This document shows positions 1 through 9,704 of a stretch of DNA of 64,000 bases, in pieces (within the stretch, counting starts at the first letter, position 1; every line of letters begins with the position of its first letter). Position numbers and translations under genes: made by a program. Origin of the DNA: Candidatus Nitrotoga arctica (lineage in GTDB: Bacteria > Pseudomonadota > Gammaproteobacteria > Burkholderiales > Gallionellaceae); assembly GCF_918378365.1 (NCBI RefSeq), contig NZ_OU912926.1, positions 930,001 through 994,000 on the forward strand, written 5' to 3'. The notes below the pieces were generated by a model. The model was given only the letters and a program-made list of their open reading frames with translations. It searched no databases and was not told the DNA's origin.

Positions 1-33
1 CCGCATTGTCTATTCGAAATGAGCACAAACCTG

Positions 34-942
34 TTATTTAACAACAGGCAGAAACTCAGAGGGTATCGCCCAGAGATGTGCTGCTACTAAAGCGCGCCAA
101 GGCGAAAACTCAGCCAGCCAGCGCTCTGTGAAGTTCTCAGTAACTTTTTCCGTGGGACCAAGTAACAGTTGTAATTTGCGCCGAACGGCCGCATCTCCAT
201 GTAGCGAGCCATCGAGCCAGCCGAAACCACGAAGCAGCGCGTAATTGACGGTCCAAGGGCCTATGCCGCGTAAGCTTAGCAGTTGCTTGTGAATTTCCTC
301 AACGGGTATCGTGGTCATCCATGTCTCCAGCGGCAGACGGTTTGCTGCAACCTCGCGGCTCAACATGATCAGCGTTTGAGCCTTGGTTTGCGAGAATCCT
401 GCTTGGCGCAGTTCCGTTTCGCTCAAGTTTGCAACTTTATCTGCATCTGGATAACACGCCAGCCCAGAGGAATCTTTCACGCCAGTCAGCTGAATGAACT
501 TGCGGCGCAGGGAAACCGCTGCACCAATGCTGATCTGCTGTCCGGTAATTGCCCAAGTCAGTGCTTCGAAAGGCGTTGCTGAAAGGGGCACCCGCAACCC
601 GGGTTGCCGGGCAATGAGTAGTCCTAGTTGTGGATGGGTGCGATAGATGGACTCGAAGTCCTCGATTCGTTGCGTCAGGCCAAGCATGCGCCGCACTATC
701 TGTACGAGCGTATCTTGATTGGCGTTCGTTACTCCATCAATGGCCAGTTCCACGTCGGCATGCCCAATCTCCAAGCGAATCGTCAAGGAAGCTGCCTGTC
801 CCTCCCACATCAAGCCTTTTTGCAGACAATGCCCGTCAATTCGTTCAGCTACTGCCAACGTATCGCGGCCGTGGAAATCAAGCACATCATCAACTCGAAA
901 ATCATCGGCCAACGGAATCGAACACGATAGGTGTGTTCGCAT
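34..942 (-). CDS. alkA: DNA-3-methyladenine glycosylase II (AlkA-type, HhH-GPD)
   Basis: This enzyme excises alkylated bases (3-methyladenine and related lesions) from DNA at the start of base-excision repair in the cytoplasm. The C-terminal half carries the helix-hairpin-helix/GPD signature: LRGIGPWTVNYALLRGFG followed by a Gly-Asp pair (GDAAVRRKL), where the catalytic Asp sits in this family. The earlier stretch WAITGQQISIGAAVSL is also typical. At about 302 residues it is close to the family norm. I prefer the ATG at 942 because the N-terminus then aligns with AlkA; an in-frame ATG at 954 is the alternative. It lies 97-109 bp downstream of ada on the same strand, so the two probably form an adaptive-response unit in which methylated Ada activates transcription. 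The assignment follows family motifs seen directly. Confidence 0.92.
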   Translation of the reverse strand: MRTHLSCSIPLADDFRVDDVLDFHGRDTLAVAERIDGHCLQKGLMWEGQAASLTIRLEIGHADVELAIDGVTNANQDTLVQIVRRMLGLTQRIEDFESIYRTHPQLGLLIARQPGLRVPLSATPFEALTWAITGQQISIGAAVSLRRKFIQLTGVKDSSGLACYPDADKVANLSETELRQAGFSQTKAQTLIMLSREVAANRLPLETWMTTIPVEEIHKQLLSLRGIGPWTVNYALLRGFGWLDGSLHGDAAVRRKLQLLLGPTEKVTENFTERWLAEFSPWRALVAAHLWAIPSEFLPVVK

Positions 943-1051
943 TACCCGTTCCATTCCTTGACTCTGTACGTCGCATCGTGAAAGATTCGGTCAGTACAAA
1001 TTCGCCGCTGGCGAAATGCCGTCCGGACTATTGAGCAGCGCGTGGCGATAT

Positions 1052-2155
1052 TCACCGTATTTTCTCGAGCACACATGCCTGCTGCGCCTCTCGGTCAAGT
1101 AATGCGCGTTTTCGTTCGACGCCCCAGCGGTAACCGGACAAACCGCCATCGATACGCACTACGCGATGGCAGGGAATCGCCACCGCCAGCGCGTTGGCGG
1201 CACAAGCCCCGGCCACGGCACGGACAGCCTTGGGTGCTCCGATGCGTTGGGCGACGTTGGTGTAGCTGACGGTTTCGCCGGCAGGAATTTCTTGCAGGGC
1301 CTGCCAGACGCGCTGCTGGAAAGCTGTGCCCCGCACATCCAATGGTAGATCTAGGCCTATCCCCGGCGCTTCGACGAATCCGACTACCTTAGCTACGAGT
1401 TGCTCAAATTCTGCATCACTGCCCACCATAATGGCGTGAGGAAAACGGTCCTGCAGGTTACGCACCAACGTATCGGGTTCATCACCCAGGAGAATGGCAC
1501 AGACACCGCGTTTGCTGGCTGCCACCAGTATCGCCCCGAGCGAACACTGACCGATGGCGAAGCGTATCTCAGTATTGGTCCCCCCGGCTCGGTAGTTGGT
1601 CGGTGTCATGCCCAAGATCTGATTCGATTTTTCGTAAAAGTGCCCGTTGGAGTTGTAGCCCGCATCATAGATCGCCTCGGTGACTGTGTTGCTCCGTTTC
1701 AGCCCGGTGTGGACGCGAGAAGCCCGATGGGCTGCCGCATAAGCTTTTGGGGTCATGCCGATGACGGACTTGAAGATACGATGTAAGTGGTAAGTGCTGA
1801 GTCCGGCATATTTCGCCAATTCATAAAGGCTGGGTGTCTGTTCGGCCGTCTCGATGAATCGACACAATTTGGTCACTAAGGTGGTGTGCGGCTCGGCCAT
1901 CTGCGGTTGATCCGGCTGGCATCGTTTGCAGGGGCGAAAACCGGCTTGTTCGGCATGGGCGGCAGTAAGATGGAATTGTACGTTTTCGGGCCGGGCAGGA
2001 CGAGATGGGCAAGAAGGACGACAATAGATCCCGGTCGTTTTGACTGAGTAGAAGAATGTTCCTTCCGCCGCAGGATCGCGAGCGACCACGGCGGACCAAC
2101 GTGGGTCATTCAGCGTTGCTGCGGCGAGTCGTTCAGTCTTGGTGGCCATGTTCAT
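1052..2155 (-). CDS. ada: Ada: bifunctional methyl-phosphotriester/O6-methylguanine DNA methyltransferase and regulator
   Basis: Ada repairs methylphosphotriesters and O6-methylguanine by transferring the methyl group to its own cysteines, and then acts as an activator of alkylation repair genes. All domains are present. The N-terminal zinc module has four cysteines (about C45, C49, C76, C79; GIYCRPSC and FRPCKRCQ). An AraC-type helix-turn-helix spans about 95-185 (YAGLSTYHLHRIFKSVIGMT). The C-terminal methyltransferase carries the acceptor motif IPCHRVVR at about C329 followed by GLSGYRWGVERKRALL. Length 367 compares with 354 in E. coli. ATG at 2155; a second ATG two codons later is possible. 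Its likely targets are itself and alkA immediately downstream. Confidence 0.95.
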   Translation of the reverse strand: MNMATKTERLAAATLNDPRWSAVVARDPAAEGTFFYSVKTTGIYCRPSCPSRPARPENVQFHLTAAHAEQAGFRPCKRCQPDQPQMAEPHTTLVTKLCRFIETAEQTPSLYELAKYAGLSTYHLHRIFKSVIGMTPKAYAAAHRASRVHTGLKRSNTVTEAIYDAGYNSNGHFYEKSNQILGMTPTNYRAGGTNTEIRFAIGQCSLGAILVAASKRGVCAILLGDEPDTLVRNLQDRFPHAIMVGSDAEFEQLVAKVVGFVEAPGIGLDLPLDVRGTAFQQRVWQALQEIPAGETVSYTNVAQRIGAPKAVRAVAGACAANALAVAIPCHRVVRIDGGLSGYRWGVERKRALLDREAQQACVLEKIR

Positions 2156-2378
2156 TGTGTATTTTCAACGGTTTCAGGATGAAGAATTCTAGTCTAGCCA
2201 TCGCTTGAAAAGGCTGCACTCCGAATCTTGCTTTTGAATTCGACGTGTCAATTGATCGCATAGGGCCACTAACCGTCTTAATGAAGGGACGCTCATTATC
2301 TAATAATGCAATTTTGGCTGCACCCGGCCTCGCTGGTACCAACCCCGTGCAGAATGCGAGCATCAATATTTTCCTCGA

Positions 2379-3284
2379 TCACCCTTTCTCCATAAACTGC
2401 TCAAGATGTGCAAGAAAGGCGCGTGTCTTGACGGGCAGGTAGCGGCGCATGGGCATCACGGCCCAGGCGGGCACGGCGGGAAGGCGCCACTTCGGCAATA
2501 TCCGCACCAAACGTTGGTGATGTACATCTTCTACTACGAAACGATCCGGTAACGCACCGATGCCCGCACCATCCAGTAAAAGCTGCTGGATCATGTCAGG
2601 TGAATTCAAGGTGAGACGTCCGGGGGGAACCCCTTCCCAAACAATCTTGCCATTTGTGAGTTTCCAAGGGACTGCGCTTCCTCGCGCCGAGAGTAAACGA
2701 ACCGCCGTATGACGTTCTAACTCATCAGGATGCTGCGGTGCAGAATGAAGCGCGAGATAGATGGGGCTGGCGTACAGGCCGAAACCAAGCGCGTCGATCT
2801 TGCGCGCCACCAGCGTGGAGTCGCTTTCCAGCACCCCCATGCGAATGGCAAGATCGAAGCGTTCGCCGATCAGATCAACGCGCCTCGAAGACAGATCAAG
2901 ATCAAGCTGTATCTCAGGATAGGTTTCGATGAAAGTGGCGATGGCGCGCGAGAAATGTTGCTTGGCATAGTCGCCCGGCATGGAAACGCGTAGTCGTCCG
3001 CGCGGCTGCACATCCTGACTGCGCACGAAATCTTGTGTGATAGCAACCTCTTCTGCAACGCGTCGGCAATGATCAAGGAATTCCTGACCAAAGTCGGTGA
3101 GTGTGAGTCGACGAGTCGTGCGCAACAGTAGCCGCTGCCCCAGTGCTGCTTCAAGATTCGTCAAGCGGCGAGAGACCGTGGCTTTGGGCATGGCGAGATG
3201 TTCGGCTGCACGCACCAAACTTTCTTGTTCGACGATGGTAGCGAACAGAATGTAGTCGTCAGCGGAGATATTCTTTTGTTCCAT
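2379..3284 (-). CDS. LysR-family transcriptional regulator
   Basis: A 301-residue LysR-type regulator. The N-terminal winged helix-turn-helix (about residues 8-67) includes AAEHLAMPKATVSRRLTNLE and LLLRTTRRLTLTDFGQEFL; the remainder is a periplasmic-binding-like effector domain. It is divergent from the pirin and doxX genes with only about 90 bp between the starts. This is the classical arrangement for a LysR protein that controls its neighbour, and LysR-pirin-DoxX trios are common in Proteobacteria. The inducing ligand cannot be read from the sequence; redox or electrophile stress is an inference from the partner genes. Confidence 0.9.
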   Translation of the reverse strand: MEQKNISADDYILFATIVEQESLVRAAEHLAMPKATVSRRLTNLEAALGQRLLLRTTRRLTLTDFGQEFLDHCRRVAEEVAITQDFVRSQDVQPRGRLRVSMPGDYAKQHFSRAIATFIETYPEIQLDLDLSSRRVDLIGERFDLAIRMGVLESDSTLVARKIDALGFGLYASPIYLALHSAPQHPDELERHTAVRLLSARGSAVPWKLTNGKIVWEGVPPGRLTLNSPDMIQQLLLDGAGIGALPDRFVVEDVHHQRLVRILPKWRLPAVPAWAVMPMRRYLPVKTRAFLAHLEQFMEKG

Positions 3285-3374
3285 TTGTGGAACAGCTTAT
3301 CCCATCTTCATGGCTTTATCTATCTTTTCGAGCCGTCTAAGATGTAGTCACATTAATTTAATGGAGAAATGAAT

Positions 3375-4241
3375 ATGAATACCATCAATCAAACAACGCT
3401 GCATCAATCGCGTGGCGTCGAGCGCATCATCGAAGGAGTTGCCACCTCGGACGGCGCCGGCGTGAAGCTCACTCGCGTACTGACGGGCAAACTGCAGCAC
3501 CGCCTTGATCCATTTTTGATGCTGGATGCATTCGGCAGCGATAACCCGGACGACTACATCGCGGGTTTCCCGGATCACCCGCATCGGGGTTTCGAGACAG
3601 TAACCTATATGCTGTCCGGACGGATGCGGCATCGTGACAATGCAGGACACGAGGGGCTGCTGGAACAGGGTGGCGTTCAGTGGATGACCGCTGGGCGCGG
3701 CATTATTCATTCTGAAATTCCCGAGCAAAAAGACGGCGTGATGGAAGGTTTTCAGCTGTGGCTCAACCTGCCCGCGAAGGCCAAGATGGGCGAGCCGTGG
3801 TATCGCGACATTTCAAGTAAGGAGATTCCAGAATACATAACGGCAGAGAACGTTACCGTGCGTGTCATTGCCGGAATGAGTAACGGTGTGACAGGCGTCG
3901 TTACACGCGAAGAGACCGAACCCATGTATCTGGACATTCACTTGCCTGTGGGCGCTTCATTCTCGACGACATTGCCTGCCACGCATAACGCGTTCATTTA
4001 CGTCTATCGCGGCACGGTAAAGGTGGGTGACACGCTGGTGGAGTCTCACCGCATGGGTATTTTGAGCAACACACCGCAAGCCGATGGCGTGACGCTCACA
4101 GCGACAGACGATGCGCGCCTGATTCTGATCGCCGGCCGGCCGCTCAACGAACCCATCGTGCAGTACGGGCCGTTCGTGATGAATACCCAGGAAGAGATTC
4201 ATCAGGCGATGGACGATTTTAGGAATGGGCACTTTGCCTGA
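3375..4241 (+). CDS. Pirin family protein (bicupin)
   Basis: A pirin-like bicupin. The N-terminal cupin contains the characteristic metal-binding string FPDHPHRGFETVTYMLSG, then WMTAGRGIIHSEIPE. The C-terminal pirin domain follows from about residue 175 (LPATHNAFIYVYRGTVKVG, RLILIAGRPLNEPI). Characterised relatives include quercetin dioxygenase-like enzymes and transcription cofactors; which applies here is not visible. The ATG at 3375 is favoured because GGAG at 3363-3366 is well spaced for it, while the in-frame ATG at 3369 is too close. It is probably cotranscribed with doxX 33 bp downstream and controlled by the divergent LysR gene. Confidence 0.92.
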   Translation: MNTINQTTLHQSRGVERIIEGVATSDGAGVKLTRVLTGKLQHRLDPFLMLDAFGSDNPDDYIAGFPDHPHRGFETVTYMLSGRMRHRDNAGHEGLLEQGGVQWMTAGRGIIHSEIPEQKDGVMEGFQLWLNLPAKAKMGEPWYRDISSKEIPEYITAENVTVRVIAGMSNGVTGVVTREETEPMYLDIHLPVGASFSTTLPATHNAFIYVYRGTVKVGDTLVESHRMGILSNTPQADGVTLTATDDARLILIAGRPLNEPIVQYGPFVMNTQEEIHQAMDDFRNGHFA

Positions 4242-4274
4242 ATCAAATAATTTCAAACCAACAAGGAGCATGAC

Positions 4275-4727
4275 ATGACTACCAACAATATTTTCAGGCA
4301 GATCAATGGCAATATCGTGAAATTGGTATTAATACCCGCGGTCAGCGCGTCGCTTGCGCTCGCCGCCAGACTTTTAGCGTCGGCAATCTTCATTGGTGCA
4401 GGATTCAGCAAACTGGGAGCGGGTTATGCGGGAGCGCAAGCCTATATGGCATCTGTCGGTCTCCCCGGTGAGCTTCTTCTCTTGGTGATCTCGCTGGAAA
4501 TTGGGGGTGGACTGGCGTTGTTGCTTGGGTTTCAGACCCGCTTGGTGGCATTCGCGCTGTCGGTTTTTTGCATCGTTTCCGCTGTGTTGTTTCACTCTGG
4601 CGCAGACCCGATGCAACAGATCATGTTTATGAAAAATCTCGCGATGGGAGGCGGATTACTGGCCTTCACTTTATTTGGTGCGGGTCGTATGAGTCTGGAT
4701 GGGGAAACACAGGTTCGAGTTTCTTAA
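4275..4727 (+). CDS. DoxX family inner-membrane protein
   Basis: A 150-residue hydrophobic protein of the DoxX family. Four membrane segments can be seen: about 22-42, 58-82 (LLLLVISLEIGGGLALLLGF), 88-105 and 118-138. The motif ASAIFIGAGFSKLGAGYAGAQAYM near the start of the first segment is typical. DoxX homologues are linked to quinone or thiosulfate oxidation and to redox homeostasis, but specific activity cannot be assigned. A strong AAGGAG at 4263-4268 sits 6 nt before the ATG. It follows pirin in an apparent two-gene operon, a pairing repeated in many Proteobacteria. Confidence 0.88.
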   Translation: MTTNNIFRQINGNIVKLVLIPAVSASLALAARLLASAIFIGAGFSKLGAGYAGAQAYMASVGLPGELLLLVISLEIGGGLALLLGFQTRLVAFALSVFCIVSAVLFHSGADPMQQIMFMKNLAMGGGLLAFTLFGAGRMSLDGETQVRVS

Positions 4728-4741
4728 CATGGGGTCACTGG

Positions 4742-5062
4742 TGCGTATCAAGAGTACGCGCACCCATACCGGTTTGCTGGCACAGGCCAATCGTAAATGC
4801 GCTTACTTTTGGATAGGTAGGGTGGCATGATGTTGACTTTGTGCACCTTGCTTGGTGTCGCCAGCAGTTTATCAAGATGGCCTTTCCAGCGTGCAGGGAT
4901 TACTCTCACTTGTGATGATATCCTTGGACGGATTGCCCAATCCAGCATCGACTTAATGCGGTCACGCAGATGGCTTATCGATGAGGCGACCCTCTCTGGA
5001 AGTACGATCGTTTTTGTGCCAAGATTCACTGCGGTCTCCCGAGTTGTTTTGACTGTTTGCAA
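4742..5062 (-). pseudogene. Remnant of a P4-type tyrosine recombinase (prophage/island integrase)
   Basis: Read on the minus strand, this segment carries the central part of a P4-like integrase broken by frameshifts. The first frame gives LRDRIKSMLDWA and IPARWKGHLDKLLATPSK, a hallmark of the core-binding region of these integrases (usual form NPARWRGHLDKLLPxxSK). The alignment continues in a second frame as QHHATLPIQK, then after a TAA in a third frame as VSAFTIGLCQQTGMGARTLDT, which matches the usual HHAALPY...AFM...EGIAARALEF run. The N-terminal domain and catalytic Arg/His/Tyr region are missing. It is therefore a decayed fragment of a roughly 400-residue gene and marks an old integrated element. 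No tRNA target is adjacent. Confidence 0.78.
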
Positions 5063-5161
5063 GAAAATGATCGTGACACTCTTTGTTATATGATTTTTGT
5101 TATTTTTATAAAATTATTAAGTGTATTTTAAGGTGGGGGTTTCAACTCCGAAATTTTAGTT

Positions 5162-6373
5162 ATGACAAAACAATTCATTCTCGGTACTCCACTTAGCTCC
5201 TCTGCTATCAAAGTTATGTTGCTGGGTAGCGGTGAACTCGGTAAGGAAGTTATCATCGCATTGCAACGCTTGGGTGTGGAGACTATTGCCGTGGATCGTT
5301 ATCCCAATGCACCGGGACATCAGGTGGCACATCGCGCATATGTCATTAACATGACGGATGCTGCGGCATTGCGTAATCTGGTAGAGCTCGAACAGCCGCA
5401 CCTTATCGTGCCGGAGATCGAAGCTATTGCCACCGATATGCTGGTCGAAATTGAGCGGGAGGGATTGGCGCGGGTCATTCCCACCGCACGCGCCGCTCAA
5501 CTCACCATGCACCGTGAGGGAATTCGCCGCCTTGCGGCAGAAACATTGGGGCTGCCCACGTCTCCTTATGCCTTTGCCAATAGTCTGGAAGAATTACGTG
5601 CGGCGATTGATGACGGCATTGGCTATCCCTGCGTGGTGAAACCGGTGATGTCCTCCTCCGGCAAGGGACAGTCTAAAATCGACAGCGCAGCGGAGGTGGA
5701 GCAGGCTTGGAATTATGCCGCCAGCGGCAGTCGGGTGAACCAGGGGCGAGTAATCGTCGAGGGTTTTATTAATTTCGAATACGAAATTACCCAGCTCACC
5801 GTGCGTGCGATGGGCAGTAATGGCGAAGTCGAAACGCATTTCTGCGAACCAATCGGGCATGTCCAAATTCATGGTGACTATGTTGAAAGCTGGCAGCCGC
5901 AAGCTATGTCTGAACTGGCTTTAAAGCGCACACGCGATATCTCCAGGAAAGTTACGGACAATCTCGGAGGCTTAGGCATCTTCGGCGTCGAACTGTTCGT
6001 CAATGGTGATGATGTGTGGTTCAGTGAAGTCAGTCCGCGCCCGCACGACACGGGCATGGTTACGATGTGCAGTCAGATTCAGAATGAATTTGAGCTGCAT
6101 GCGCGCGCCATACTCGGTCTGCCCGTGAACATTGCTTTGCGTGCGCCGGGCGCGAGTGCAGTGATTTATGGGCAACTGGAAGAATCGGCTATCGCTTTTA
6201 CGGGTATTGATGAAGCGTTACGTGTCCCGGAAAGCGATTTGCGCTTATTTGGTAAACCGGAATCGTTTTCCAAACGGCGTATGGGCGTGGCGTTGGCAAA
6301 CGGGGTAGATACCGACGAAGCGAGAATACGTGCCAAACTGGCCGCCAGTAAAGTGGTGCCAGTCAAGAGTTAG
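5162..6373 (+). CDS. purT: Formate-dependent phosphoribosylglycinamide formyltransferase PurT
   Basis: PurT catalyses the ATP- and formate-dependent formylation of GAR in purine synthesis, an alternative to folate-dependent PurN. It is an ATP-grasp enzyme: the N-terminal preATP-grasp domain shows [20 protein letters not shown], the middle has [18 protein letters not shown] (ATP-binding lid), and the metal/ATP site lies near [20 protein letters not shown]. Length 403 compares with 392 in E. coli. The start ATG at 5162 lies after an AT-rich leader and no strong Shine-Dalgarno is evident. It stands alone between the integrase scar and convergent acnA. Confidence 0.96.
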   Translation: MTKQFILGTPLSSSAIKVMLLGSGELGKEVIIALQRLGVETIAVDRYPNAPGHQVAHRAYVINMTDAAALRNLVELEQPHLIVPEIEAIATDMLVEIEREGLARVIPTARAAQLTMHREGIRRLAAETLGLPTSPYAFANSLEELRAAIDDGIGYPCVVKPVMSSSGKGQSKIDSAAEVEQAWNYAASGSRVNQGRVIVEGFINFEYEITQLTVRAMGSNGEVETHFCEPIGHVQIHGDYVESWQPQAMSELALKRTRDISRKVTDNLGGLGIFGVELFVNGDDVWFSEVSPRPHDTGMVTMCSQIQNEFELHARAILGLPVNIALRAPGASAVIYGQLEESAIAFTGIDEALRVPESDLRLFGKPESFSKRRMGVALANGVDTDEARIRAKLAASKVVPVKS

Positions 6374-6494
6374 TCGTTCCTACCCGATCAAAGACAGCAT
6401 TTACTTACTTATTGAAAGGGCGTGATCCAGATATTTAAAACACTGGACCACCCCGAGGCAGGAAAATAATTACTGTTACTGTCGAGAATTGGGA

Positions 6495-9374
6495 TTACTG
6501 AGTTACCAGCTCGCGCAGCACATAAGGCAGGATGCCGCCATGGCGGTAGTAATCCACTTCGACGGGCGTGTCGATTCGTAGCAGCAGCGCAACTTGTTGC
6601 GTGCTACCGTCGCGGCGCTTGATGGTGAGCATTACATCCTGTTGTGGCTTAATGAAATTTGCGATGCCGGTGAGATTGAATGTTTCTTCGCCGGTTAGTT
6701 TGAGCGAAGCCACGCTGTCGTTGCCCTTGAACTGTAAAGGCAGCACGCCCATCCCCACCAGATTACTGCGATGAATGCGCTCGAAGCTCTTCGCTACTAC
6801 CGCTTTTACGCCCAGCAATTGCGTGCCTTTCGCCGCCCAATCTCGAGATGAGCCAGTGCCGTATTCTTCTCCGGCGAAAATAACAGTTGGTGTGCCTTCA
6901 GCGATGTATTTCATCGCTGCGTCGTAGATCGCAATCTGTTCGCCGTTGTAAAGTGTGTAGCCGCCTTCAACGCGACTGCCGTCGGCATTGGGAGGCAGCA
7001 TCAGATTCTTGATGCGCACGTTGGCGAAAGTACCGCGTATCATGACCTCATGATTGCCGCGGCGTGCGCCGTAGCTGTTGAAATCCTTGATAGCCACGCC
7101 TTTGCTTTGCAGGTATTTGCCAGCAGGGGTGGAAGATTTAAAACTGCCAGCCGGACTGATGTGATCGGTGGTAACTGAGTCACCGAAAATGCCCAGCGGC
7201 TTGGCATTGAGGATGTCGGAAACGCTACCGACGGTCATGGAAAAATCGTCGAAGAACGGCGGACGCGCGATGTAGGTGGAATCGTCCCAATGGTACTGGT
7301 TGCCGGTGGGGGCTGAAATGGCGTTCCATAGCGGCAGGTCGCGAGTAAGGTCACTATATAGCCTGCGATATACCATTGGGTCAGCGGCAAATTTCATTGC
7401 TGCATGGATTTCCGCACTGCTCGGCCAGATATCTTTCAGATAGACTGATTGACCGTTACGGCCGGTGCCAAGGGGTTCACTTTCCAGATTGATATTTACT
7501 CTGCCAGCCAGCGCGAACGCAACTACCAGCGGGGGGCTGGCGAGGAAGTTGGCCTTGATGTTGGCATGGACGCGTGCTTCAAAGTTGCGGTTGCCGGATA
7601 ATACTGCTGCGGCGATCAGATCGTGGACGAGTATGGCATCTTCGATTTGTGCGCTCAGCGGGCCGGAGTTGCCGATACAAGTGGTGCAACCATAGCCTAC
7701 CAGGCGGAAACCGAGTTGTTCCAGATAGGGCAGCAGACCAGAATGGGTCAAGTAATCCGTCACTACGCGCGAGCCGGGGGCTAGCGATGTTTTGATATGC
7801 GGTTGCACGCGCAGGCCTGCTTCTACTGCTTTTTTCGCGAGCAAACCTGCCGCCAGCATCACACCGGGGTTGGAGGTGTTGGTACAGGAAGTGATGGCAG
7901 CTATCAATACGTCGCCATGGCGGAGCTGTACTGCCGGCATCATTTGACCGCTTGTTTCGCAGCGCACGCTGGGTGTCGGGCGGTTGTCCATCATCTCGAT
8001 TTCAGTCACGGTGCTGGTGTTATGCTTGCTTTGTGTGCCGGTGCCAGCCGGTGCGGTTTCCTGATCCTGCAGGCCACCACCGGCGATGGGTATACACACG
8101 TTTCCGCTAAGGTCAGCCAAGTCAGTAAGATAACGTTTTCCCAAATTTTCAGCGGGTTGGTTGAAACCGTTCTCTGCCACTGACTTGCTGAACAAGGTAT
8201 TAAAATTCTCCTTCATCTCGGAGAGCGGTACGCGGTCCTGCGGGCGTTTTGGCCCGGCCAGAGAAGGCTGGATACTGTTCAAATCCAGCTCTATTACGCT
8301 GCTGTAATCGATTGCGCCTGCCTCAGGTATGCCATACAGCCCTTGCGCTTTGAAGTAGGCCTGGAAGGCATCCACTTCTTCATCGTTCCGTCCAGTATTA
8401 CGCAGGTAGTCTAATGTGACGTCGTCCACCGGAAAGAAACCCATTGTTGCGCCATATTCCGGCGCCATGTTGGCGAGGGTGGCGCGATCCGGCAGGGTAA
8501 GCGCAGCGGTGCCTGCACCGAAAAATTCCACAAACTTCCCTACTACTTTATGCTTGCGCAGTAGTTCGGTGACGGTCAATACCAGGTCGGTCGCGGTGAT
8601 TCCTTCGCGCAGCTTGCCCGTGAGATGAACGCCCACCACATCCGGCGTAAGGAAATATACCGGCTGGCCGAGCATGCCCGCTTCCGCTTCGATGCCGCCC
8701 ACCCCCCATCCGACCACGCCGATACCATTAATCATAGTGGTGTGGCTGTCGGTACCTACCAGCGTATCGGGATAATAAACGCCGTCTTTTTGCAGTACGC
8801 CGCGCGCCAGATATTCCAGATTCACTTGATGCACGATGCCGATGCCGGGCGGCACCACCTTGAACGTATCAAATGCCTGCATGCCCCATTTCATGAATTT
8901 GTAGCGCTCATTATTGCGTTCAAACTCCAGTTCCATGTTGAGTCGCAGTGCATCCGGACTATTGTAATAATCCACCTGCACCGAATGATCCACCACCAGA
9001 TCCACTGGTACCAGCGGTTCAATGATCATCGGATTCCTGCCCATCTTCGCAGCGGCATCGCGCATGGTGGCGAGGTCAACTAGCAGCGGGATGCCGGTAA
9101 AATCTTGCAACACAATACGTGCCACTACGAACGGAATTTCTTCGGTGCGCGGTGAATTCTGCTGCCAGTTCGCCAGCTGGCGGATGTGCGCTTCGCTGAT
9201 CTTCTTGCCATCGTAATTGCGCAGCACCGCTTCCAGCACAATGCGAATGGAAACTGGCAAGCGTGAAATTTTGCCCAGCCCTGCTGTTTCGAGTGCTTTC
9301 AAGGAATATAGCGTGCCAGTCTTGCCGTTGGCAAGGGTGAATGTTTGACGAGTGTTGAACAGATTATGCGACAT
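6495..9374 (-). CDS. acnA: Aconitate hydratase A (TCA cycle [4Fe-4S] enzyme)
   Basis: Aconitase interconverts citrate and isocitrate through aconitate in the TCA cycle. Cluster-ligand cysteines are visible in [10 protein letters not shown] (about residue 494) and [14 protein letters not shown] (about residue 560). The swivel domain at the C-terminus has the substrate-binding run [20 protein letters not shown]. It is 959 residues, longer than the 891 of E. coli AcnA. The extra length lies mainly around residues 420-480, just before the first cluster cysteine ([17 protein letters not shown] onwards), and looks like an exposed loop. Its ATG at 9374 faces the divergent large membrane-protein gene across 330 bp. 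Confidence 0.95.
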   Translation of the reverse strand: MSHNLFNTRQTFTLANGKTGTLYSLKALETAGLGKISRLPVSIRIVLEAVLRNYDGKKISEAHIRQLANWQQNSPRTEEIPFVVARIVLQDFTGIPLLVDLATMRDAAAKMGRNPMIIEPLVPVDLVVDHSVQVDYYNSPDALRLNMELEFERNNERYKFMKWGMQAFDTFKVVPPGIGIVHQVNLEYLARGVLQKDGVYYPDTLVGTDSHTTMINGIGVVGWGVGGIEAEAGMLGQPVYFLTPDVVGVHLTGKLREGITATDLVLTVTELLRKHKVVGKFVEFFGAGTAALTLPDRATLANMAPEYGATMGFFPVDDVTLDYLRNTGRNDEEVDAFQAYFKAQGLYGIPEAGAIDYSSVIELDLNSIQPSLAGPKRPQDRVPLSEMKENFNTLFSKSVAENGFNQPAENLGKRYLTDLADLSGNVCIPIAGGGLQDQETAPAGTGTQSKHNTSTVTEIEMMDNRPTPSVRCETSGQMMPAVQLRHGDVLIAAITSCTNTSNPGVMLAAGLLAKKAVEAGLRVQPHIKTSLAPGSRVVTDYLTHSGLLPYLEQLGFRLVGYGCTTCIGNSGPLSAQIEDAILVHDLIAAAVLSGNRNFEARVHANIKANFLASPPLVVAFALAGRVNINLESEPLGTGRNGQSVYLKDIWPSSAEIHAAMKFAADPMVYRRLYSDLTRDLPLWNAISAPTGNQYHWDDSTYIARPPFFDDFSMTVGSVSDILNAKPLGIFGDSVTTDHISPAGSFKSSTPAGKYLQSKGVAIKDFNSYGARRGNHEVMIRGTFANVRIKNLMLPPNADGSRVEGGYTLYNGEQIAIYDAAMKYIAEGTPTVIFAGEEYGTGSSRDWAAKGTQLLGVKAVVAKSFERIHRSNLVGMGVLPLQFKGNDSVASLKLTGEETFNLTGIANFIKPQQDVMLTIKRRDGSTQQVALLLRIDTPVEVDYYRHGGILPYVLRELVTQ

Positions 9375-9570
9375 GGCAATGGCTCCGAATGAAAGCTATG
9401 AGCGAAAAGAAAGAACGCGATTATAACGCGGCAGGGGTGGATCGGGCATCGATCAGCTAAAACTGAAGGTGCTACAAGATGAACAATGCAGCATATCTGC
9501 AAAGTCTGAACAGTTAACAAAAAATGTTTTTAAGTGAGACAGGTCGCGAAATAAATGGATTTTTTATTAA

Positions 9571-9601
9571 GAATAAGCAGTTTGCTTATTCTCTTTTTTT
9601 T
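9571..9601 (+). terminator. Hairpin with T tract in the acnA / 9705 intergenic region
   Basis: A perfect 9-bp stem (GAATAAGCA at 9571-9579, TGCTTATTC at 9583-9591) with a GTT loop is followed on the plus strand by TCTTTTTTTT. This is the form of a rho-independent terminator for plus-strand transcription, yet the nearest upstream gene (acnA) runs the other way. It could end a short leader or small RNA, or attenuate the gene starting at 9705. The 9375-9704 gap otherwise holds no recognisable gene. Confidence 0.6.
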
Positions 9602-9704
9602 GGTGTCGCTCCACTATTAAAACCGTAATCAGATTCTTATGTGGCTGGTGGGAGGTTTTCTCCAGGAAAATCGTGACAAGTTAGCTAAAGCACGGAGTTA
9701 ATTT

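Noticed and set aside
4827..5093. An 88-residue plus-strand frame upstream of purT
   Set aside because: It is antisense to the integrase relic and has no recognisable features.
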